Origin: Desulfatirhabdium butyrativorans DSM 18734
Lineage (GTDB): Bacteria; Desulfobacterota; Desulfobacteria; Desulfobacterales; Desulfatirhabdiaceae
Direction of reading: 5' to 3'
Assembly: GCF_000429925.1 (NCBI RefSeq)
Contig: NZ_AUCU01000021.1
Coordinates: 1-64,000 of the forward strand
DNA: 64,000 nt
Shown here: positions 57,980 through 64,000 of the stretch, piece by piece
How the letters are laid out: the number at the start of each line of letters is the position of its first letter
Position numbering within the stretch: the first letter of the stretch is position 1
Notes under the pieces: model-generated
Told to the model about the DNA's origin: nothing
Seen by the model: only the letters and a program-made list of their open reading frames with translations
Databases searched by the model: none
Position numbers and translations under genes: made by a program

Positions 57980-58408
57980 AGCGTTTCCGGTTCCTTTCGT
58001 TGTCCATGTTGAGTCGATATCCAATCCGGATTAACAGATGTCCAAATTGTCCCTGCATTGAACAGAGCGACATAGACCCGTTTTTAAGTGCCCCTGCTGT
58101 CAAACCCCGATGACTATTCTTGGTTTTCGTTATCCTATACTGGAATCGGGGTAACTTACCTTTTTGGAAAGGGCTAGCAGTAACTTTCATCAGGAGGCTT
58201 GAAACTTTATGAAATAATTTGGATTTTTTTCAAGCATATTCAATGCTAACGCACCCCTACGCCCTGAAAAATATGCATCGCGTTGATCCTTCTCTTGCAA
58301 CCCCTTCCTAAAAAGACATTTCCTTGTATAAAGGAGCCGGGCTTGTCCAACCAAACGGATAAGATTGTGGTTCGCTCCGCTCTCCCAATCTATCCTTATT
58401 CGTTCGTA
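57980..58408. other. Gap between the DUF4236 gene and the XRE gene
   Basis: About 430 bases with no gene I can support. Base composition is a little more AT-rich than its surroundings and only short frames are present. It presumably contains the promoter of the DUF4236 gene. Confidence 0.5.
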
Positions 58409-58765
58409 CTAAGAAAATCTTTCCACCTTGACATTAAGAGTTTCTGCAATCCGCTTTGCCATATCCGCTGTTAATCGGCGTTTTCCTCTTTCATAATCAC
58501 TGATCATATTCTGGCGAATTCCAAGTTTCTGGGCAAGCTGGGACTGTGACAGATTTGCTTTTAGCCGTGCAGCAACGAGCAGATTGCCAATCCTGTTTGA
58601 TTGCATTTCTTTCCAAAAATCCGTCTCTTCGATAGAGATACTATCATCTTTGTCAGATGAAAGAATGTTTACATCATATTTTTTACTGATCCATTCTATA
58701 GGTTCATCAACATTCTCACCTTGAAGAGATAATTCAATATGGGGCTTTTTCACGAGAGCCAACAT
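58409..58765 (-). CDS. Orphan XRE-family helix-turn-helix protein
   Basis: 118 residues from ATG 58765 after GAGGTG. The N-terminal half (LVKKPHIELSLQGE) is unfamiliar. The C-terminal half (about 60-118) is a Cro/C1-type HTH: LKANLSQSQLAQKLGIRQNMISDYERGKRRLTADM. It follows higBA on the same strand but has no toxin gene of its own. Possible antitoxin or transcription regulator. Confidence 0.82.
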   Translation of the reverse strand: MLALVKKPHIELSLQGENVDEPIEWISKKYDVNILSSDKDDSISIEETDFWKEMQSNRIGNLLVAARLKANLSQSQLAQKLGIRQNMISDYERGKRRLTADMAKRIAETLNVKVERFS

Positions 58766-58838
58766 AATACACCTCAATTTCAATTTCCCCTTGTCTGAAA
58801 GTCCAACATGGGTTGACCCGCTGCTGTAGGCCTGTGAC

Positions 58839-59144
58839 CTATGTGCGATGGGAAGCAAGCGGCACCATCTTGATTTCGAGGCGACAGCCTACTGCCTCAG
58901 CATATTTCTGCAGCGTTGCCAGGGAAGGTGAGTGTTTCCGGTGACCGCCGCTCGCTTCCAAACGCGCTACAACGGATGGCTGTGTCGCCATGCGCTCAGC
59001 CACCTCAGCTTGGGTTAGGCCGGCTTCCTTGCGGGCTCGCAATAGTTCATCGAATAGCACAAACTCTTGCTCAAGCCTATCGTATTCTCGTACAAATGCC
59101 GGATCCTGCATCCATTCACGCACCATCTCATTGTGTGTCCTCAT
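58839..59144 (-). CDS. higA: HigA-like XRE antitoxin
   Basis: 101 residues. A helical N-terminus is followed by an HTH (about 40-90: KEAGLTQAEVAERMATQPSVVARLEASGG ... SLATLQKYAEAVGCRLEI). The ATGA overlap with the toxin gene and the toxin-first order are those of higBA modules. Expected to bind HigB and the operon promoter. Confidence 0.87.
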   Translation of the reverse strand: MRTHNEMVREWMQDPAFVREYDRLEQEFVLFDELLRARKEAGLTQAEVAERMATQPSVVARLEASGGHRKHSPSLATLQKYAEAVGCRLEIKMVPLASHRT

Positions 59145-59476
59145 CTCCCACCTCGTCTCTGAAGTTCAGCCATGCGCTTGCGGGCTACTTCCAACTCCCG
59201 CACCGGTATCTTCTGCGATTTCTTGATAAATGCGTGCAGAATGAAAATTTTGCGTTCCACCAAGGTGCAAAAGAAGACTCGCCCGATGCCTTCTTTGCCT
59301 CGGGCTCGAATCTCGAACAGCCCTTGTCCCAGACTGTCTGTAAACGGCATGCCCAGATTCGGGCCGAAGGAACACATGCGCTCAGTGATCCTGGCATAGT
59401 AGGCGCGAATACCTACAGGCCAAGCATCAATCGTCGTCTGGACATCATCACTATAATAGTGGATTTCCCAGTCCAT
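59141..59476 (-). CDS. higB: HigB/RelE-like mRNA-interferase toxin
   Basis: 111 residues of the phage-derived Gp49-like HigB family: the YARITERMCSFGPNLGMPFTDSLGQGLFEIRARGKEGIGRVFFC core and the ERKIFILHAFIKKSQKIPVRELEVARKRM tail, which carries the basic catalytic-type residues. Predicted to cleave mRNA at the ribosome when not bound by HigA. Sits between nuoI and nuoJ. Confidence 0.9.
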   Translation of the reverse strand: MDWEIHYYSDDVQTTIDAWPVGIRAYYARITERMCSFGPNLGMPFTDSLGQGLFEIRARGKEGIGRVFFCTLVERKIFILHAFIKKSQKIPVRELEVARKRMAELQRRGGR

Positions 59477-59568
59477 GTTGGAATATTAGCAAATTTGCGA
59501 AGTTGTGTCCAGTTCGAGGTGGTGAGTATGGAACCGAATGCCCAATGCCATTGGTGAAAGCCTTGTTT

Positions 59569-59604
59569 ACCCTCATCCCGACCTTCTCTCAGAGGGAGAA
59601 AGAG
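59569..59604. repeat. Short dispersed repeat, copy 1
   Basis: ACCCTCATCCCGACCTTCTC followed by a partly complementary GAGGGAGAAAGAG, matching with a few changes the copy at 60475-60510. A short hairpin-forming intergenic repeat of a type widespread in proteobacterial genomes. Confidence 0.65.
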
Positions 59605-59659
59605 ATAAAAGGATGATGAAAGCAAGAATATGGAGGCATGTCTTCTCGAAAGGACAAGG

Positions 59660-59796
59660 TTGATGGAATCGTAAAAAGTCGTCACCCCGGCGAAAGCCGG
59701 GGGCCATTATCAGATCAACCATATGATTTAACTGGATTCCGGCTTTCGCCGGAATGACGGAATTGGATATTCTTCGACTTTTTGCGAAGCCGTCAA
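59660..59796. repeat. 137-bp inverted-repeat element with CCGGCGAAAGCCGG hairpins
   Basis: Outer arms carry CGTAAAAAGTC (left) and GACTTTTTGCGAAGCCGTC (right). Within them, CACCCCGGCGAAAGCCGG and CCGGCTTTCGCCGGAATGACG are again inverted to each other. Same outer arms as the element at 46466-46720. No coding capacity. Confidence 0.85.
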
Positions 59797-59824
59797 GGTT
59801 GGTTGCGGTGTTGTTTTGCAAATC

Positions 59825-60400
59825 TCAGGGAAGGTTTGTCCGGACATCCACGGGGGCTTCCTCGTCCGGGTGGGCGCCCTTGGCATGGGCCCTGGTCAGA
59901 ATGCCGGCATGGCGGTAGAAATTGTAGTCAGCGTTTTTCCCGCAATGATCGACCAGAAGGTCCTCCTTTTCATAGACCATATCGAGAATGTCCCGCTTGC
60001 AGTGGTCGAATTGCGGTGTGAGCTGGATGGCGCAGGTCGGGCAGGCTTCCTCGCAGAGCCCGCAATAAATGCAACGGCTGAAATTGATCCGGAACCACCG
60101 GGCGTATCGTTTTCCATCCTCCCGCTCGGCCGATTGCATCGAGATGCAGCTTACCGGGCAGACGGCCGAGCACAGATAGCAGGCCACACAGCGCTCCTCG
60201 CCATCCGGATCCCGGGTCAGGACGATGCGGCCCCGGCTCCGGGCGGGCAGCGGCCTTTGTTCTTCCGGATATTCCTCGGTGATCGGCCTGCGGAACAGAT
60301 GCTTTAGCGTGGTGGCAAAGCCTTCGCCCAGTGCTTTGACCGCCTCTAAAACCGGCATCGGGGCATCTTCACGCCTTTTGTTTTGTGGATCGATGTTCAT
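59825..60400 (-). CDS. nuoI: NADH-quinone oxidoreductase subunit I
   Basis: Peripheral-arm complex I subunit with two [4Fe-4S] clusters (N6a, N6b). About 191 residues: [15 protein letters not shown] and [15 protein letters not shown] are the ligand sets, preceded by an amphipathic N-terminus that contacts the membrane. Start at ATG 60400; TTG 60406 is in frame. Last of the contiguous G-H-I group before the accessory insertion. Confidence 0.95.
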   Translation of the reverse strand: MNIDPQNKRREDAPMPVLEAVKALGEGFATTLKHLFRRPITEEYPEEQRPLPARSRGRIVLTRDPDGEERCVACYLCSAVCPVSCISMQSAEREDGKRYARWFRINFSRCIYCGLCEEACPTCAIQLTPQFDHCKRDILDMVYEKEDLLVDHCGKNADYNFYRHAGILTRAHAKGAHPDEEAPVDVRTNLP

Positions 60401-60474
60401 GTGCAATGGGTATCCCGTATGATCGTGTCGGAATGGAAATGACCTTTTGGGCGGTTTGAATCTGCGATGTTTCC

Positions 60475-60510
60475 ACCCTCACCCCGACCCTCTCCCGCTG
60501 GGAGAGGGAG
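60475..60510. repeat. Short dispersed repeat, copy 2
   Basis: ACCCTCACCCCGACCCTCTC followed by CCGCTGGGAGAGGGAG; CCCTCTCCC and GGGAGAGGG form a hairpin. Lies in the 264-base nuoI-nuoH gap, which otherwise seems to hold a degraded relative of the 18-bp terminal-repeat elements (GAACGGAAA near 60512 and TTTCCGTTCGGGTGC near 60646). Confidence 0.7.
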
Positions 60511-60664
60511 TGAACGGAAATTGCGGTTCAAGTGCGTTCAACGTATAGGTTTCAAACGAAGATTGATCCGGCGGGCGGCTTCAAGCAAGTTCCCGCTGCA
60601 AAGCAAAATGGCCTGCGTGCCGATGGCTCGCTGAGCCAAACGGTGGGTTTCCGTTCGGGTGCGC

Positions 60665-61651
60665 TTATATGGCCACGACTATCCCGGTGATCCACAGGTT
60701 GATCAGCGCAGCCGGCAGCAGCACTTTCCAGCCGATGGCCATGAGCTGATCATAGCGCAGCCTGGGCAGCGTTCCCCGGATCCAGATGAGGACCAGGCAT
60801 ACGGCCAGCATTTTGATCATGAGCCACAGCGCCGGCGGAAGCCAGGGGCCCCGCCATCCGCCCAGAAAGAACACCGCCACCAGCGCACCCAGCACCTGCA
60901 TGTGAACGTATTCGCCGATGAAGAACATGCCGAAGCGCATTCCGCTGTATTCGGTGTGAAACCCGGCTCCAAGCTCGTTTTCCGCCTCCGGCAGATCGAA
61001 GGGGATGCGCTTGCTCTCCGCCATGGCGCTGATGAGGAAAATGACGAAAGCCACAGGCTGAACGAGAAGGAACGGATAGCGGGCCTGGTGGTTGACGATA
61101 TCGACCAGGGAGAAGGAGCCGCTCATCATGACGATGGGCACGAGAGAGAGCCCCAGCGCCAGCTCGTAGCTGATCATCTGGGCTGCCCCGCGGATGCCCC
61201 CCAGCAGACTGTATTTGGAATTCGACGCCCAGCCGCCCAGCGCCACGCCGTAAACCGCGAGGGAAGAGAGGGCGAACACGAAGAGCAGCCCCACGTGCAG
61301 ATCGCTGATGACCATCGCAACGGGCCTTCCGGCAACCCGGATGTCGGGGCCGAAGGGAACGACGGCGAACATGAGCAGGGCCGTTGCGGCAACGATGGCG
61401 GGCGCCAGCAGAAAGATCATGCGATCGGCTGCCTGCGGAACGATGTCTTCCTTGGTGAGCATCTTGATGGCATCGGCGATGGGCTGCAGCAGGCCGAATT
61501 TCCCGGCCCGGTTGGGGCCGATACGCACCTGAAGCCGCGCCAGCAGTTTCCGCTCGATCCACACGAGATAGGCCGCAAAAAAGAGCAGGCATCCCAGAAC
61601 GACGCCCAGCTTGATCATCAGGATGAGCAACCCCAGAAGCCATGTCAGCAT
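60665..61651 (-). CDS. nuoH: NADH-quinone oxidoreductase subunit H
   Basis: Complex I membrane subunit at the quinone-binding interface. 328 residues with about eight helices; VWIERKLLARLQVRIGPNRAG, the SLAVYGVALGGWASNSKYSLLGGIRGAAQMISYE stretch and DLPEAENELGAGFHTEYSG are diagnostic. Start at ATG 61651 after AAGGAG; it overlaps the end of nuoG by 7 bases. Confidence 0.96.
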   Translation of the reverse strand: MLTWLLGLLILMIKLGVVLGCLLFFAAYLVWIERKLLARLQVRIGPNRAGKFGLLQPIADAIKMLTKEDIVPQAADRMIFLLAPAIVAATALLMFAVVPFGPDIRVAGRPVAMVISDLHVGLLFVFALSSLAVYGVALGGWASNSKYSLLGGIRGAAQMISYELALGLSLVPIVMMSGSFSLVDIVNHQARYPFLLVQPVAFVIFLISAMAESKRIPFDLPEAENELGAGFHTEYSGMRFGMFFIGEYVHMQVLGALVAVFFLGGWRGPWLPPALWLMIKMLAVCLVLIWIRGTLPRLRYDQLMAIGWKVLLPAALINLWITGIVVAI

Positions 61652-64000
61652 CGGCAATCTCCTTGCGCCGCAGTCTGCACGCGATGAATCTGCCCGGCAG
61701 AGAGCCATATCCTGCCGAATCCGGCCGCCTGCCAGGCGAGTTTCGGGGTGCGGCAAAGGACAAGACAGTGCGGCGCCATCCGCTCTTCGATGTGGATGGG
61801 CGCATCGATCATGCCGTCGGGCAATTCCAGTCGGATGCGATCCCCATCCTTCAGCGCAAGTGCCTCGGCGCTGGATGGGGCCAGCAGGATGCGGGGTGCT
61901 TCGGCAAGCGATGCCAGGCAGGGAGATCGCATCGAGAAGACTTCCGTGCCGAAGGTGGCTTCCACCGGCAGCAGCTCGTAATCATCGGCCCGGAATCCGC
62001 CGGGAGCCGGCGCCATGGACTGCAGCGATGAAGAGTGGTTTGGTGCTTTTACAAAGCGGAATTTTCCATCCTGCAGCGCAATGGCAGGGGAATCGATCCA
62101 CCGGCAAACGGCTTCGGCGCTCATCGGGGGTCGGGCGAAATCGTCGGCAATGGCTTCCTGAGGCGGATCTTCCCGCATTTCGACCAGTGCTGCGGCCACC
62201 TGCCAGGCAGGCACGGGATCGTTTCCCGGCGCAGATGCGGAAAATTGCCGGGGAGGGTGCTGGCCCTGGGAGGTCTGCAGCAGGGGCTGGGCCGCTTGCA
62301 AAGCCGCAGATGCGCCCTGGAGCCTGCCTTCCGTGTTGATATAGGAGCCGCCCGATTCGTAAACCGTCTGCGTCGGCAAAAAGATGTGCGCCAATGAAGC
62401 GGTGGATGTCGGCAGGCAATCGGCGCAGATCAGCAGATCGAGCTGCTTCAGGGCATCCCGGGTTCTCACCGCATCGGGCCACTCGCCGATCGGGTCGGCT
62501 TCGATCACCACAAGCCCGTGGATCAAGCCCTGCCCGATGTCTGCGATGGTTTCTTCGAGGCTGAGGCCGCCTTCTCCCAAAAGTGCCGCACCAAAGGTGT
62601 CGGCCTGGGGAAGCACGGGAAAGATCGTTGCCGGAATGTTCCGCTTCCGAAGGCTTTCCACCAGCAGTCCGGCGGCATGGCCGACCCGCTCGTTCGCCAC
62701 GCCCGCGCCGAATAGGACAACGGGCTTTCGGGCGAGCAGCAGCGCATCAACAAGCGGCTCTGGAGGAAGGAATGGCGGGCCTGGGGTATGACTTCCATCT
62801 CCGCCTTCCGGGATTGGCACCTTGATGCGCTCTGCCAGCGCGATCAGGCATTCTGCGATTTCATCGGGCTGCAGGGCAAGATGGTTCAGGCTGCAGGGCA
62901 TCCGGATCGCCCGGGGGTCGAGCGCCCAGATACCGGCGCCGTGTCGTTCTGCCTGGCGCACGGAAAGGGCCGCCATCGGCGCTTCGGCCAGAGGATCGAG
63001 CGCCGCCAGGAGCACGAGATCGGCTGTTTCGATGTCTTTGAGGCTGCAGCCGTTTGTCTCATCCAAAACGGCGCATGCCGCAAGCGCCCGGCTCCGGCTG
63101 AGTTTGTCCGGCCAGAGGATCGGATCGCGCCAGCCGTTATGCCTGCACAACTGCCGGAGTGCCAGAAGGGTTTCCATCGAGGCGCGGCCGGAAGACAGCA
63201 CGGCGATAGCCGTTTTTCCGTGCGCCTGGACGATCGCATCGATGCGCTCCCGGCAGGCATCGACGGCCTGAGCCGTTTTCGCCTTTTCTGCGCCGATCCT
63301 GGCTGTCCTTGGCCGCTCGGGGGCGGATGCGTAAAAAAAACCGTATCGTCCCCGATCGCAGAGAAAATAGCCATTGATGTCCTCATGGCAGCGGGCTTCC
63401 TGGCGGACGATGGCCCTGTAGCGGGCGCTTACCGTCAGATGACATCCCAGCGAGCAGCTCAGGCAGATTCCCGGGCTTCGTTGGAAGTCCCATCGTCTGC
63501 CGGCATAGCGGGATGGCTTGTCCGTGAGCACCCCTGTCGGGCACAGATCGATCAGATTTCCGGAAAAAGGGCTTTCGAGGGCTCCGGGCGCGAATCTGCC
63601 GAAAAACACGCGCCTGCCGATCCCCAGTGTTCCGAAATCCCTGCCCCCAGCCACTTCCTGGTAGAACCGTACACAGCGGTAGCAATGGATGCAGCGGTTC
63701 ATTTCCTGCTGCACCAGCGGCCCCAGGTCCTGATCGATGTATGTGCGCTTGGGGCCCATGTACCGCCTGCTGCCGTGCGCCCCGCTGATGGTCATGTCCT
63801 GCAGCAGGCAGTGGCCGCCTTCATCGCAAACCGGGCAGTCATGCGGGTGGTTCAGCATGAGCCACTCGATCATCTGGCTCCGGTAGGCCATCACCTCCGG
63901 CGTATCCGTCGAAACGGCCATGCCGTCACGGGCATCGACCATGCAGCTCATCTGAATGCCCTTGACCGGGCCGTCCACGAAAGAAACAGCGCACATCCGG
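61645..64000 (-). CDS. nuoG: NADH-quinone oxidoreductase subunit G (partial at right edge)
   Basis: Large Fe-S subunit of complex I, 783+ residues; the N-terminus with the first 2Fe-2S ligands lies beyond the window. Seen: HPHDCPVCDEGGHCLLQDM (the His-Cys3 cluster region), CIHCYRCVRFYQE, then a molybdopterin-oxidoreductase-like domain starting CLSCSLGC, and a C-terminal beta domain (LKDGDRIRLELPDG). The remaining gene should be about 80 residues longer. First gene of the visible nuo run, followed by nuoH by overlap. Confidence 0.94.
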   Translation of the reverse strand, partial: RMCAVSFVDGPVKGIQMSCMVDARDGMAVSTDTPEVMAYRSQMIEWLMLNHPHDCPVCDEGGHCLLQDMTISGAHGSRRYMGPKRTYIDQDLGPLVQQEMNRCIHCYRCVRFYQEVAGGRDFGTLGIGRRVFFGRFAPGALESPFSGNLIDLCPTGVLTDKPSRYAGRRWDFQRSPGICLSCSLGCHLTVSARYRAIVRQEARCHEDINGYFLCDRGRYGFFYASAPERPRTARIGAEKAKTAQAVDACRERIDAIVQAHGKTAIAVLSSGRASMETLLALRQLCRHNGWRDPILWPDKLSRSRALAACAVLDETNGCSLKDIETADLVLLAALDPLAEAPMAALSVRQAERHGAGIWALDPRAIRMPCSLNHLALQPDEIAECLIALAERIKVPIPEGGDGSHTPGPPFLPPEPLVDALLLARKPVVLFGAGVANERVGHAAGLLVESLRKRNIPATIFPVLPQADTFGAALLGEGGLSLEETIADIGQGLIHGLVVIEADPIGEWPDAVRTRDALKQLDLLICADCLPTSTASLAHIFLPTQTVYESGGSYINTEGRLQGASAALQAAQPLLQTSQGQHPPRQFSASAPGNDPVPAWQVAAALVEMREDPPQEAIADDFARPPMSAEAVCRWIDSPAIALQDGKFRFVKAPNHSSSLQSMAPAPGGFRADDYELLPVEATFGTEVFSMRSPCLASLAEAPRILLAPSSAEALALKDGDRIRLELPDGMIDAPIHIEERMAPHCLVLCRTPKLAWQAAGFGRIWLSAGQIHRVQTAAQGDCRC

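Larger units (their letters stand above)
59477..59824. other. Repeat-filled gap between higB and nuoI
   Basis: 348 bases with no gene. It holds a short dispersed repeat at 59569-59604 (CCCTCATCCCGACC ... GAGGGAGAA) and the 137-bp inverted-repeat element at 59660-59796. The higBA promoter must also lie here. Confidence 0.7.

Noticed and set aside
60512-60660. Fourth copy of the 18-bp terminal-repeat element
   Set aside because: Only short parts match (GAACGGAAA and TTTCCGTTCGGGTGC); too diverged to list as a separate feature.
60659-61687. 342-codon open frame antisense to nuoH
   Set aside because: Composition is highly polar and repetitive (many Q, H, R), typical of a shadow of a hydrophobic membrane gene; nuoH is unambiguous.
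1-64000. In-frame TGA selenocysteine genes, expected in some sulfate reducers
   Set aside because: No gene here is split by TGA with a downstream SECIS-like hairpin; all recognised families are full length apart from nuoG at the edge.

Overview
The window looks like the chromosome of an anaerobic, sulfate-reducing Desulfobacterota bacterium, probably of the Desulfobacterales type. The main evidence is a complete hmcABCDEF locus with a 16-heme cytochrome, several kinases with cysteine-rich PAS modules (one with a predicted c-type heme sensor), an AcsE-like corrinoid methyltransferase, and gene orders and dispersed repeats typical of that group. I cannot name a species from sequence alone. No rRNA, CRISPR array, intact IS element or prophage was seen; there is one tRNA.

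Layout: 1-15.6 kb is the S10-spc-alpha ribosomal protein supercluster on the + strand (tuf, rpsJ ... secY, infA, rpmJ, rpsM, rpsK, rpsD, rpoA, rplQ), closed by a terminator. 15.7-19.2 kb (-) holds lpxH-like and acnA. An AT-rich non-coding kilobase precedes the hmc operon (20.35-26.6 kb), which is followed by an unknown protein, a tandem universal stress protein, a CheY-like regulator and a receiver-PAS-kinase. Facing them on the other strand are a second receiver-kinase and a membrane sensor kinase with a predicted heme c periplasmic domain. Together these look like an electron-transfer complex with its own redox-signalling relay.

34.3-37.7 kb carries a promoter, tRNA-Ala(GGC), aroK-aroC-tyrA and an acsE-like methyltransferase gene in overlapping array. 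37.8-46.4 kb holds a His-rich protein, an acyltransferase, a sensor kinase/response regulator pair, a bifunctional PutA-type enzyme, a patatin-like phospholipase and rpmB. 46.7-51.5 kb (-) is ispG-proS-rel. 51.6-53.8 kb (+) is an operon of an internally duplicated unknown protein, a phosphodiesterase-like protein and an HD-GYP regulator, followed by motAB.

55.8-64 kb (-) is a complex I cluster that has been broken up: nuoG (running off the right edge), nuoH and nuoI, then about 3.5 kb of accessory genes (higBA-like toxin-antitoxin, an orphan XRE regulator, a DUF4236 protein, a flavodoxin-ferredoxin fusion), then nuoJ, which abuts motB tail to tail with no nuoKLMN after it. Several families of small inverted-repeat elements lie in the gaps. 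One family (18-bp terminal repeats, three copies at 30.6, 38.3 and 46.6 kb) lies consistently next to stop codons and is the most distinctive unannotated structure in the window.
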